Positions 9,038-17,735 of a stretch of DNA of 46,560 bases are shown in pieces. Made by a program: the position numbers and the translations under genes. The stretch is taken from the NCBI GenBank assembly GCA_000989195.1, contig LBOA01000003.1, positions 1-46,560 on the forward strand. Reading direction: 5' to 3'. Position 1 is the first letter of the stretch, and each line of letters opens with the position of its first letter. Origin of the DNA: a candidate division TM6 bacterium GW2011_GWF2_30_66. Lineage in GTDB: Bacteria > Babelota > Babeliae > Babelales > Vermiphilaceae. The notes beneath the pieces were generated by a model that saw nothing but the letters and a program-made list of their open reading frames with translations, made no database searches and was not told the DNA's origin.

Positions 9038-9904
9038 TTACTTCGTGGTGACTATTAGGTATTTCTGCGCATCCTGATCTTGATAATTTTTATAAACATC
9101 TTCAAAATTATCATAAAAATTATCAATAATTTTTAATAACTTTTCATTTTTTTCGCATTCATTTATTACTTCGATAGTTCTTAAAAAGTTTTGTGGTAGT
9201 ATTTTTAGCCAGAAGGCTATGAATGCGATTATTTGTATTATCCATTTTGGTAAATTTGGGTATTTTAAAAGTAAATAACAAACTAATCTGTGTTGTGGAT
9301 CCATTTTTTTTTCACAGTATGTTTTCATTAATTTATGCCAATTTTTTATATTATTTTTACAAGAATGGCATTTATAATAAAAGTTTTTTAAATTACTCTT
9401 GCTGCAAGCGCAAGCATAATAATTGTTGTTATCGCAAGCAGGGTTATTATTATTGTTTTTGCATAGCTCTTGATCAAAACTTTTGTTAGTGCAAAAAAAT
9501 ATTTCTTCGTCCAAAATGGTGTCAAAGTATTGTATTACTTGATCGATATTTTTTATCTTTTCGTATAAAATATTATCTTCTAAAAATTTTATAGCTCTAA
9601 CAGCATTTTCTGTGTGTGGCATAATTTTGTATACATTTTTTTTATTCATATACCAGTCTCTAAGCTCGTCTACTAATGAGTGGAACAATACTCCAGCTTG
9701 GAAAAAACTTTTTTCTTGTATTTTTTGTGTGACAATTTCGAGAGTTATGTTTTTAAAATGAGTGTCTTCACGTTTTATATTTTTCGAAATATAACGTATG
9801 TCTGGAAAAGAGGATCCTAAAATAAATTCTCTAACAGCTGTATCAGGAAGATTTTTTGGTAGTATTGATAATGCAAGCATAATGTGCGCTATTGGTCCAG
9901 CCAT
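9038..9904 (-). CDS. Zinc-dependent phospholipase C-like protein with Cys-rich insert
   Basis: 288 aa. The N-terminal pattern GPIAHIMLA, then LGSSFPDI, DTHF and LFHSLVDE resembles the zinc-dependent phospholipase C / S1-P1 nuclease-like fold (Pfam Zn_dep_PLPC). The probable metal ligands are H7, D35, D47, H49, H75 and D79. I see no signal peptide, so the protein is probably cytosolic or exported by another route. Residues 138-181 hold seven Cys within an Asn-rich stretch (NNNNPACDNNN and CxC, CxxC spacings), an insertion that may bind metal or form disulfides. The gene lies 31 bases downstream of the ddl fusion on the same strand and may be co-transcribed. The fold assignment is moderate and the substrate is unknown. 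Confidence 0.5.
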   Translation of the reverse strand: MAGPIAHIMLALSILPKNLPDTAVREFILGSSFPDIRYISKNIKREDTHFKNITLEIVTQKIQEKSFFQAGVLFHSLVDELRDWYMNKKNVYKIMPHTENAVRAIKFLEDNILYEKIKNIDQVIQYFDTILDEEIFFCTNKSFDQELCKNNNNNPACDNNNYYACACSKSNLKNFYYKCHSCKNNIKNWHKLMKTYCEKKMDPQHRLVCYLLLKYPNLPKWIIQIIAFIAFWLKILPQNFLRTIEVINECEKNEKLLKIIDNFYDNFEDVYKNYQDQDAQKYLIVTTK

Positions 9905-9935
9905 AATTTATTGCCATTTATTGTATTTTAGAGAA

Positions 9936-12197
9936 TTAATAATTTTCATGCGAATTTTCTCTAATAGAGCTATGTTCTTGTTTATTTGTGTCTTTGAAAA
10001 GATTGTGTTTACAAGAAATATTTTTATGCTTTTCAAGGCCAAGCTCAATAATTAAATCTATAAAATCCATTGGCCTAATGCCAATTTCTGCTGCTTGATG
10101 AAATATACAAGTTGCTGGCGTCATTCCAGGCAATGTGTTTACCTCTAGAAATATTACACGCTCTTGCTTGGTTTTACTTTGCTCAGCGGACTGATAAAAA
10201 CAATCTATGCGAACATATCCTGCGCAGCCTAAAGCTGAGTATGCGAGTTCCATTTGCTGCTGAACTAATTTTAACGCTTCTTGTGGTAATGGCGCAGGAG
10301 TTTGATTTTCGCCAGCGCCAGGTAAAAACTTTTCTTCTATGCTTAATATGCCTTTTGTTGCAACAGCTTGACTAGGTGGTAATGCTATTGGTTGATTGTT
10401 TCCAATAACGCCAACAGTAAGTTCCATTCCTATAATTTCTTCTTCTGCCATTGCAATATGCTTATTTGTTGTAAAAAATTCTGTAAGTGAAGCTTCTAAT
10501 TCTTGAGCATCTTTAATTTTGCATACCATTGTACTACAGCCATCATCGTGAGGTTTTAATATAATTGGTAAATCTAGTTTGGCCAATATATTTTTTATTG
10601 CTTCAGTTTTATCTAAAAGAAAATCTTCTTTTGCTACCAAAACAGATGCTGGAACAGTAAAGCCTTGGCTTTCTAAAAATTTATTAGTTTCAAACTTATT
10701 TGCGCATAAAGCACTTGCTAAGACCGAAGATCCATTATATGGCATGCCTAGCATTTCAAGAGTTCCTTGTACGCAACCATTTTCGCCTTGGCCGCCATGT
10801 AGAGCTATAAAGACAAAATCTGCTATGGTTGGCAAATCGTTCCAATTTATTTTTAATTCTGGGGATAATAAATCTTGGACTTCGTGCGTAGATTTTCTGA
10901 CTAAATGTTTATTATTAATTTTGTAAAGTTCCATGTTTTTATCAACAAAAACTGGAATAGTTGAATATTTTTGCGGTGAAAGTTTATATGTTATATTTCT
11001 TCCAGATTCGAAAGAAATCTCTCTCTCATTTGTTGTGCCACCCATTAATATTGCTACTCTTATTTTTTTACTTGTCATGTTTGCTTCTTCTTTTACTTTT
11101 TCTTCATGATTTATAATTTTTTCAAGAAGACCATAATTATTTAATTCAGTTTCTATTACATGATTTATAAGCTGTGTGTGATTTATATTGTCTTCTGCAG
11201 CTTCTCTAAAGAAGAAGCTTGAGGGTCCCATTCCTGTTAAAGTATTAGGATCAATTACGATAAATCTTTTATCTTCTGTTAAGAAGCCATCTACTCGGCC
11301 AATATTTTCTATTTTTAGTATATCCATTACGCGTACACATGTCTTTTTTATAAGTTCTGTATCGCTATCGTTACATCTAGCAGGAGTATGTTCATAGCCC
11401 AACCCTGGCATGTATTTTTCTTTATAATCATGAAAGTGCTTATTTTTGTCTATTACAATCTCTGTAGGTGTAAGTGGAATAAGTTTTCCAGTTTTGTAAT
11501 CTGTAATTACACAGCATGAGACTTCCATTCCTTTAATTTTTTCTTCTATAAGTACGGGTTGCTCAGATTCTGGGTTAACGCAAGATGCTCTTTTTAGCGC
11601 AGAATGAAGATCTTCTGTTTTTAAAACAGCTTCTACGCCTAAGCTGGAGCCTTCTTTGTGAGGTTTAATTATAAATGGAGGGTTGGCGCCGGCTTTTTCT
11701 AAAGCTGCAAATATTTCGGTCTTATATTTTTCAAAATTTATTATCTGATATGGGTATACAGCGATCCCTTTTGCAACTTCTATGCCATTTGCTCTTAAGA
11801 ATTCTTTTTGTATGATCTTGTTCATGCCAATTGCACTGCCAAAAACCTTGGAGCCAAGATATGGTATATCAAGAATTTCTAAAAATCCTTGAACGGTCCC
11901 GTCTTCTGCAAATTGTCCGTGCATTGCTATAAAAACAAAGTCTACTAAGCTTTTTAAATCATCCCATTTGATTAGTTTTGCTTCATTTTCTAATCTGTGT
12001 CTAAAATCGTTAGTTTTTCCTCTATGCAAAAAGTGCCAAGGCAATAAGAAAAGGTTTCCATTTTCTGTTTGAAAAATTGGAATAATTTCATATCGGCAGG
12101 TGTCTAAATGGTCACATACAGTTCTTCCAGAATTAAAAGAAACTTCCCTTTCTTGGGATTTTCCACCCATTAATACGCCTACTCGTAATTTTTGCAT
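9936..12197 (-). CDS. ddl: Tandem D-alanine-D-alanine ligase fusion (two Ddl domains)
   Basis: 753 aa, twice the usual Ddl length of about 310-370. Each half starts with the ligase motif: LMGGKSQEREVSFNSG near residue 9 and LMGGTTNEREISFESG near residue 382. Ddl joins two D-Ala using ATP to make the dipeptide of peptidoglycan precursors, in the cytosol. The first half keeps the KPHKEGSSLGV loop and DYKEKY, but its C-terminal metal-site motif reads DPNTLTGMGPSS in place of the usual ExNTxPGMTxxS. The second half has the reverse: EVNTLPGMTPAT is near canonical but the loop is DDGCSTMV and the DY element is lost. M374 could serve as an internal start for the second half, but no strong ribosome site precedes it. 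The start at 12197 has AAAGG. The fusion is seen directly; division of labour between halves is inferred. Confidence 0.9.
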   Translation of the reverse strand: MQKLRVGVLMGGKSQEREVSFNSGRTVCDHLDTCRYEIIPIFQTENGNLFLLPWHFLHRGKTNDFRHRLENEAKLIKWDDLKSLVDFVFIAMHGQFAEDGTVQGFLEILDIPYLGSKVFGSAIGMNKIIQKEFLRANGIEVAKGIAVYPYQIINFEKYKTEIFAALEKAGANPPFIIKPHKEGSSLGVEAVLKTEDLHSALKRASCVNPESEQPVLIEEKIKGMEVSCCVITDYKTGKLIPLTPTEIVIDKNKHFHDYKEKYMPGLGYEHTPARCNDSDTELIKKTCVRVMDILKIENIGRVDGFLTEDKRFIVIDPNTLTGMGPSSFFFREAAEDNINHTQLINHVIETELNNYGLLEKIINHEEKVKEEANMTSKKIRVAILMGGTTNEREISFESGRNITYKLSPQKYSTIPVFVDKNMELYKINNKHLVRKSTHEVQDLLSPELKINWNDLPTIADFVFIALHGGQGENGCVQGTLEMLGMPYNGSSVLASALCANKFETNKFLESQGFTVPASVLVAKEDFLLDKTEAIKNILAKLDLPIILKPHDDGCSTMVCKIKDAQELEASLTEFFTTNKHIAMAEEEIIGMELTVGVIGNNQPIALPPSQAVATKGILSIEEKFLPGAGENQTPAPLPQEALKLVQQQMELAYSALGCAGYVRIDCFYQSAEQSKTKQERVIFLEVNTLPGMTPATCIFHQAAEIGIRPMDFIDLIIELGLEKHKNISCKHNLFKDTNKQEHSSIRENSHENY

Positions 12198-12315
12198 TTT
12201 ATTAACCTTTTAAAAGTTCTTGATTTTTAATAAAGATTCTAAATACAGTAATAACAGGATACAAAATTATTGGTTTTGGGTAAATATAAATATTTTTAAT
12301 AAAGGGGTTTATTTT

Positions 12316-13014
12316 ATGATATACAATAAAATTAATAATATATTTTTATTTGTAATACTTTTCTTTAATTTAAGTGTTTTTTCAATGAATAATGATCATT
12401 TTAACAATACTGAGATTAAAAATGAAGATTTTACCGTTGTTGATGATATAGAGAAAAAAATGGCTTTGGAAGAAGTTAAGGAATTTTTTTTAGAAATTTG
12501 TGGGGAGGATGTTAATTTAGAAGTTCCATTTGAGGCTTATGACAAATTTGAGCGTCGTATTATTAATAGTAAATATCCGTGTCGTATGTGTTATAATATT
12601 AAAAAGCAGCGTGAAGAAAAATTAAGAATGTTAAAATTAAATAAGATAAGTGAAGAAAATGAGGATATTTTTGAGTTTAATATTAATTTAAAAAAAGAGG
12701 CTCTTTTATTGAAGGTTTGTCAAAAATGTGCTGCAATAAGGGTTGTTAAGTTTTTATTAAATGAAAATTTTAAAGATACTTATTTATACAGAAAACTTGC
12801 TGTTTTAAATGATTGTGATGATATTTTTAAAATGTGTGGAAAGGAAAATACGCTTGAAATTGTTGAAAAAGGTAAGAAAGATATAATATATGAGTTGGCG
12901 AGATCTTACGCTGTTGTAGAGATATTAAAATCAAAAGAAAAAGACGAGTTGAAAGAGATTAATAAAAAAATTAATGGCTTTAGTGTAGAGGGTTATCGAG
13001 TAGATAGCGATTAG
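12316..13014 (+). CDS. Secreted protein with two CxxC pairs, unknown function
   Basis: 232 aa. The ATG at 12316 is chosen over an upstream in-frame start because it has a clear AAAGGGG ribosome site and opens a good signal peptide (FLFVILFFNLSVFSM). The mature part is acidic and Lys/Glu-rich. It holds C89-x2-C92 and C135-x2-C138 about 43 residues apart, a spacing suited to a four-Cys zinc site. I recognise no family. The gene ends 11 bases before orn, so the two probably share a transcript, although a functional link is not obvious. Confidence 0.7.
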   Translation: MIYNKINNIFLFVILFFNLSVFSMNNDHFNNTEIKNEDFTVVDDIEKKMALEEVKEFFLEICGEDVNLEVPFEAYDKFERRIINSKYPCRMCYNIKKQREEKLRMLKLNKISEENEDIFEFNINLKKEALLLKVCQKCAAIRVVKFLLNENFKDTYLYRKLAVLNDCDDIFKMCGKENTLEIVEKGKKDIIYELARSYAVVEILKSKEKDELKEINKKINGFSVEGYRVDSD

Positions 13015-13025
13015 GATATTTAATT

Positions 13026-13571
13026 ATGACTAGGGATAAAAATTTAATTTGGATAGATTTGGAGATGACTGGTTTAAATCCGCAGAAGGACGTTATTTTA
13101 GAGATAGCATGTGTTATAACAGATAGTCAGTTAAATGTTTTGGATAGTGGTATTGAATTTGTTATACATCAATCTGAAGAAAATTTAGGTTTGATGTGTA
13201 AAGAGGTTCAAGAAATGCATCAAAAATCAGGGCTTACGGCACGAGTTAGGGCATCTAAGATTATGCTTGATCAGGCGCAAGTACAGTTATTTGAATATTT
13301 TAAAAGATATTGTGACCCAAAAACAGCTTTAATTGCAGGTAATTCTGTGTGGCAGGATCGTAACTTTTTGGTTAAATATATGCCAAATCTGGTTGATTAT
13401 TGTCATTATCGACTTTTGGATGTGTCTGCGATAAAAGAGGTTGTTTCTCGTTGGTATCCTGAAAGTGCGTATAAAAAATTTGAAAAAAGTGAAAATCATA
13501 GAGCTATGCAAGATGTTATTGGGTCTATAAATGAGCTTGAGCATTTTAGAAGATATTTTTTTGTAAAATAA
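13026..13571 (+). CDS. orn: Oligoribonuclease
   Basis: 181 aa, the normal family length. Orn is a cytosolic 3'-5' exoribonuclease of the DEDDh group that finishes RNA decay by degrading 2-5 nt oligoribonucleotides and dinucleotides such as pGpG. The motifs are IDLEMTG (D11 and E13), NSVWQDRNFL, LLDVSAIKE and the C-terminal NHRAMQDV with the catalytic His and Asp. The ATG has AGGA about ten bases upstream. It follows the CxxC secreted-protein gene closely and is followed by a GC-rich hairpin at 13624-13667 that may end transcription. Confidence 0.95.
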   Translation: MTRDKNLIWIDLEMTGLNPQKDVILEIACVITDSQLNVLDSGIEFVIHQSEENLGLMCKEVQEMHQKSGLTARVRASKIMLDQAQVQLFEYFKRYCDPKTALIAGNSVWQDRNFLVKYMPNLVDYCHYRLLDVSAIKEVVSRWYPESAYKKFEKSENHRAMQDVIGSINELEHFRRYFFVK

Positions 13572-13623
13572 AGTTTCTGTAACCCTTCGCAATTTAATAA
13601 ACGTAAGCAAAAATGAGTATTCT

Positions 13624-13667
13624 AAGTCCCCGTTCGTCCCGAGTTAAGCGAGGGATCCGGGGGCTTT
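13624..13667 (+). terminator. Hairpin downstream of orn containing a dispersed repeat copy
   Basis: AAGTCCCC (13624-13631) pairs with GGGGGCTT (13659-13666), and TCCC/GGGA pairs inside. The T run after it is short (CTTTATC). The internal 13628-13654 segment is an inverted copy of the CCCTTCG...GGGCGAACGGGG repeat. It may work as the orn terminator. Confidence 0.45.
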
Positions 13668-13755
13668 ATCAAAAAATAATACTTGCTTTAGTAAAATAAA
13701 AAATTTTAAATACTTTTTCTGTGACGATGTTTTCACGATATTGTAAATCACTGTA

Positions 13756-13782
13756 CCCTTCGCTTAACTTAGGGCGAACGGG
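13756..13782 (+). repeat. Dispersed palindromic repeat copy between orn and priA
   Basis: CCCTTCGCTTAACTTAGGG followed by CGAACGGG is close to the reverse complement of 13628-13654, so the two form an imperfect inverted pair about 100 bases apart. The DNA between them is AT-rich and noncoding. Confidence 0.7.
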
Positions 13783-13852
13783 AAGGGGAGTTTACTTCAT
13801 ATAGGGAAGTATTTTAGTCTTGTGAGTATGTGTTTTTATTTTTAATTAGGTG

Positions 13853-16072
13853 TTAGTTTAGTGGGTTTGGTGTGAAAAATACTTGGCTAGAATACTTATC
13901 AAAGTTAATTGCTCTGAATAAGCTTCCAACAAGTAAAATATTTTCACATTTAATATAAATTTTGCGTATATGTGTATTTTTAATTTTTGATATTGGTGGT
14001 TGAGACGGGCCAAGTACATCAATATGTAAGTCGCTTTTTTCAAAAATATTTATAAGTGTAATAGCAAGATCATTTGCTTCTTTTTCTATGTGAAGTTCAC
14101 TTGTATTTTTTAACTCTATTTCGACTAGACGCTTGTATGGTGGGTAGCCCATCATCTTTCTATTTTCTATTTCGTTATTATAAAAATTTAAATAATCTAT
14201 TTCGTTAAGATAATCAAAAATTTTGTGCATGCCAATTGCTTGTACAATAACTTCGCTTTTTTCATGGTTTCTGCCTGCGCGTCCAGCAACCTGAATAAGT
14301 TGTTGGAGAGTAGTTTCGGTAGAGTTGTAAATTGGAAAATGCAAGTTTAAATCTGCCCACAATATGCCAACGAGAGTAACTCGTGGAAAATGAAAGCCTT
14401 TAGAGATAGTTTGTGTTCCTACCAAAATATTTATTTCTCCAGATTCAAAATCACGCATTGTTTCTTGCCATAATTTTTTCTTTGTAGTTGTATCCATGTC
14501 TGCTCTAGCAATACGGGCATTTGGGAATATTTTTTCAAGAATTGTGACAACTTGTTGAGTGCCAATTCCCTTTTTTAAAAACTCGTATTTGTTGCACTGT
14601 GGGCAACTTTGTGGCTGTTCGATAGAATAATCACAGTAATGGCAATTTAAAGTTTCGATATTATTTGTACTGCTTTCATTTAAATTATTTTGCTTTAAAT
14701 TATTTGATTTGTATGATTTTCCAGCGCTGTGAAGCGTTAAGCTAACAGAGCAGTTTGGGCATGAGAAAATAAAACTACAGGCTTTACATTGAACAAAAAA
14801 ACTATAGCCGCGCCTGTTTAAAAAAATTATAACCTGTTCTTTTTTTGTTAATTTTTCTCGTATCGCATCTTCAAGAGTTTGGCTTATCCAAAAATTACGC
14901 CTTATTTTTTTGTCGCCTAAAAATACAGTTTTTATTTGTGGAAAGTTGCCTGCGAATCTATTTTTTAGTTGAAAAAAGTTCCAGTTTTTTGTTTTTACGT
15001 TATAAAGTGATGATACAGACGGTGTTGCAGAGCCTAGCAAAATTGGGATTTTATTCTTATGGGCGCGCATTATTGCTGCGTCTTTACTGTTTATTTTCGG
15101 ATGTTTTTTTTCTTGATATCCGGATTCATGCTCTTCGTCAACGATTATAAATCCGAGATTTGCTATCGGCAAAATTACAGGTATGTGTACGCCGATTATT
15201 AGCATTGGCTTGCTTTTTAGCAATAAATCCCAAGTGTTTTTTTTTGCTTTTACACCTGTAGCGGAGTGAAAGCTGTGTATTGAAATATTTTCTGGTAGCT
15301 GCGCACGCATTATTTTTTCAAATTGGATAGCAAGAGTTACTTCTGGCAGTAGTAAAAGTGCCGACTTATTATTTTCGATACATGTTATTATTAATTTTTT
15401 GTAAATTTCTGTTTTTCCTGATCCTGTTACGCCGTGTAGCAGCGTTGGTTCATAAACTCCAGCTATTATTTTGTCTTGCAAAAAATCTACAATTACTTGT
15501 TGTTCTTGCGTTAAATTTACGTGATTTTTATAATTATTTTTTAATACTTGTGCCGGGATAATATTGCTTTCTGGTCTTTCGGATATTTGTTTGTGGTTGT
15601 TAGTCTCTTTGGTTAGAGTTATAGGGGACAAGCCACTATTTTCAGTTGTGTGGGTTTCGAAATAATTGATCCCTGTGGAATTTATATTTTCAGGGTCACT
15701 ATCTTCTGTTGCAAGTTCTGGGTTAGCAATAACTTCAGGAATCAGCTCCAATTTTTCTTCAGTCAAAAAGCCTTTAACGCGTTTTATAAAGTGAAATTTA
15801 TCGATTTGATAGTACTGGCATAAGCTATTTATAAAATTATTATAATTTTTGTCGCTAGGAAAAGATTCTATGCGTATAACTTCTCGTATCTCAAACAGTT
15901 TTTCTTTTTCTGAAAGTATTGGAAATTGCTGTACAACTATTGCGGCTAGATCTCTATTTTTGATCGGCACACAAACAATCTTATCAATAAGATTATTATT
16001 TTTCCAGTCGTCTGGAATTTTGTACGTTAGTGTTTTTTGAAATCCGTTAAGGAGTCTGACTTTTATAAACAT
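13853..16072 (-). CDS. priA: Primosomal replication restart helicase PriA
   Basis: 739 aa from ATG at 16072; a TTG six codons upstream is in frame but overlaps the -10 box, so the ATG is preferred. PriA is a superfamily 2 3'-5' DNA helicase that reloads the replisome at stalled forks. Visible motifs: Walker A LLHGVTGSGKTEIYK, DEEH box (IIVDEEHESGYQ), motif III LLGSATPS, the zinc-binding region with CxxC pairs (CKACSFIFSCPNCS, then CHYC and CPQC), and GTQTISKGFHFPRVTLVG. Residues about 135-190 between the N-terminal 3'-DNA-binding domain and the helicase core are low-complexity. The gene points away from the amidohydrolase gene. All expected motors and zinc ligands appear present. Confidence 0.95.
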   Translation of the reverse strand: MFIKVRLLNGFQKTLTYKIPDDWKNNNLIDKIVCVPIKNRDLAAIVVQQFPILSEKEKLFEIREVIRIESFPSDKNYNNFINSLCQYYQIDKFHFIKRVKGFLTEEKLELIPEVIANPELATEDSDPENINSTGINYFETHTTENSGLSPITLTKETNNHKQISERPESNIIPAQVLKNNYKNHVNLTQEQQVIVDFLQDKIIAGVYEPTLLHGVTGSGKTEIYKKLIITCIENNKSALLLLPEVTLAIQFEKIMRAQLPENISIHSFHSATGVKAKKNTWDLLLKSKPMLIIGVHIPVILPIANLGFIIVDEEHESGYQEKKHPKINSKDAAIMRAHKNKIPILLGSATPSVSSLYNVKTKNWNFFQLKNRFAGNFPQIKTVFLGDKKIRRNFWISQTLEDAIREKLTKKEQVIIFLNRRGYSFFVQCKACSFIFSCPNCSVSLTLHSAGKSYKSNNLKQNNLNESSTNNIETLNCHYCDYSIEQPQSCPQCNKYEFLKKGIGTQQVVTILEKIFPNARIARADMDTTTKKKLWQETMRDFESGEINILVGTQTISKGFHFPRVTLVGILWADLNLHFPIYNSTETTLQQLIQVAGRAGRNHEKSEVIVQAIGMHKIFDYLNEIDYLNFYNNEIENRKMMGYPPYKRLVEIELKNTSELHIEKEANDLAITLINIFEKSDLHIDVLGPSQPPISKIKNTHIRKIYIKCENILLVGSLFRAINFDKYSSQVFFTPNPLN

Positions 16073-16078
16073 GTGTTT

Positions 16079-16084
16079 ATTATA
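16079..16084 (-). promoter_or_regulatory. -10 box placing priA transcription start at its ATG
   Basis: A perfect TATAAT on the minus strand ends six bases before the priA ATG (TATAAT, AAACAC, ATG). Sigma70 normally starts 6-8 bases downstream, so the message may be leaderless. No ribosome site is visible. The -35 (TACAAA at a 17-base spacing) is weak. Confidence 0.45.
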
Positions 16085-16265
16085 CAGCAATATTTTTTAT
16101 TTTTGTATAAATTATGATAAAATAAAGTATTGTAATTTTATGTTTTACTTTTAATTTTTTTAGAGTTTTTGGTGGCGGTATTAATTATACACAAAAATCG
16201 GAATTTTCTATTTTGCTCTACAAGAGGAACTTATCACTTTGCTCTAACATAATAAATTATTTTCC

Positions 16266-16294
16266 TTGTGAATACTAAAAAAGTATGCTATCTT
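16266..16294 (+). promoter_or_regulatory. Promoter for the amidohydrolase gene, palindrome in spacer
   Basis: TTGTGA (16266-16271) and TATCTT (16289-16294) are 17 bases apart. The spacer contains the palindrome ATACT, AAAAA, AGTAT, which could be an operator. Start is expected near 16301. Confidence 0.5.
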
Positions 16295-16335
16295 GTAAAT
16301 TACCTATTTTTATAATAAAAATTTAATATTGGAAA

Positions 16336-17631
16336 ATGCAAGCAATGGAAAATGTTTTCCTAGAAAATGTAATTATTAATAATGCTACATATGGATATTG
16401 CCGTGTTAATATAACAATTGGTAATGGAATAATTTTAAATTGTGAGATTATAGAGAAGAATTGCAATAGTTTCTGTACAAACGATTTTTTAGTTACATCA
16501 GGATTTGTTAATGGTCACTTACATCCAAATCAACTTCTTGACCGTAGGTTAATGGATGGTCTCGACACCCACTCTTATTTGCATAAAATGCACATAGATT
16601 TTGAAAAAACTTACGAAGATCGTTATTCGCAAGCGTTATTTGTGCTCATGGATGCTATTAAATCCGGCGCTACAAGTATTTATTCTGTTGCTTCTCATCC
16701 AATGCCAGTTATTGATGCATATAAAGCAATTGGGGTTAAAGGCGCTGTTTCTTGTTTTTTTAATGATCAATGGGAAACTAGTGATAAGGCCCCTAAAATA
16801 GTTAGCATTAGTGAAATTGAAGAAAATTTTAAAGAATTTTTGTCTCATAAAACTGATAAATTAGATATTCATATTGGTGCAGCTTCTATTAGAGCTTCTT
16901 CTGATAATTTACTTGTTTTTCTTAATAATTTGGCTGAAAAATATAAAACTAAAGTAAATATTCATTTAAGTGAATGTCAAAAAGATGTTTCTTTGTGTAT
17001 AAAAAATCGTGGCACTACGCCTGTACGCTTGCTGTCAAAGCTTGGGGTTTTAAATTCTTCATGGAATTTGATTCACGCTGTTGCTATAGACCGGGAAGAA
17101 ATAGATATTGTAGCTAAAAATAATGCTTCCATTATTCATTGTCCAGTGAGCAATGCAAAGACAGGAGCTGGAATTGCTCCTATAGGTCAATTATTGGCTT
17201 CTGGGGTTAATATTGCGTTAGGAACTGATGCGTGTAGCAATAACAATACAAATAATATTTTAAATGAGGCTTATTTTGCATCATTGCTTTATTCTGCAAA
17301 AAATAATGACCCAAAAACATTAAGTATCGATACGATTTTCAAGTGGCTTACAATTAATGGATATCGTATGCTTGGAAAAAATCAATCTGGAGAGATAACG
17401 GGTGGTGAGCCTGCCGATTTGTTGTTGTGGGAATTGGGAAAAAGTTCTTTTGTGCCAATTTGTTATGGAAATTTTTATTCTTCAATAATTTACAATGCTC
17501 CTGATATTAAGCCGCATACGGTTTTTATAGATGGCGAAAAAATTGTTGAAAATTATTGCTTTACAAAATTTGATGAAAAAGAGGTGCAGCAGAAGTCTAA
17601 TGTTTGTGCGTATAAAATTTATTATCATTAA
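16336..17631 (+). CDS. Amidohydrolase, MTA/SAH deaminase or chlorohydrolase-like
   Basis: 431 aa, the usual size for cyclic amidohydrolases of the AtzA/TrzN/MtaD group. These metal-dependent cytosolic enzymes deaminate purine-like or pterin-like rings. The metal-site motifs are GHLHPNQ (HxH, about residue 61), HLSE (third ligand region), LIHAVAID and LGTDACSNNN (catalytic Asp). The C-terminus carries the composite beta-sandwich part with GEPADLLLWE. An alternative ATG at 16345 is possible, and the weak GGA upstream fits it somewhat better. I cannot tell adenosine-derivative, guanine or other substrates apart by eye. The gene has its own promoter at 16266-16294. Confidence 0.8.
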   Translation: MQAMENVFLENVIINNATYGYCRVNITIGNGIILNCEIIEKNCNSFCTNDFLVTSGFVNGHLHPNQLLDRRLMDGLDTHSYLHKMHIDFEKTYEDRYSQALFVLMDAIKSGATSIYSVASHPMPVIDAYKAIGVKGAVSCFFNDQWETSDKAPKIVSISEIEENFKEFLSHKTDKLDIHIGAASIRASSDNLLVFLNNLAEKYKTKVNIHLSECQKDVSLCIKNRGTTPVRLLSKLGVLNSSWNLIHAVAIDREEIDIVAKNNASIIHCPVSNAKTGAGIAPIGQLLASGVNIALGTDACSNNNTNNILNEAYFASLLYSAKNNDPKTLSIDTIFKWLTINGYRMLGKNQSGEITGGEPADLLLWELGKSSFVPICYGNFYSSIIYNAPDIKPHTVFIDGEKIVENYCFTKFDEKEVQQKSNVCAYKIYYH

Positions 17632-17735
17632 AATAGTAAGATAATTAATTAAAAAAGGGGCGGCAAATAAACTTGTCGCCTCTTGTGCATTATAATGCGA
17701 ATTTGCATGCTGTTACTTTGAAAAATAATTATTTT

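Noticed and set aside
11076-11078. M374 of the ddl fusion as the start of a separate second ligase gene.
   Set aside because: The frame is continuous, there is no strong ribosome site before it, and no stop between the halves; kept as one fusion, with internal initiation left possible.
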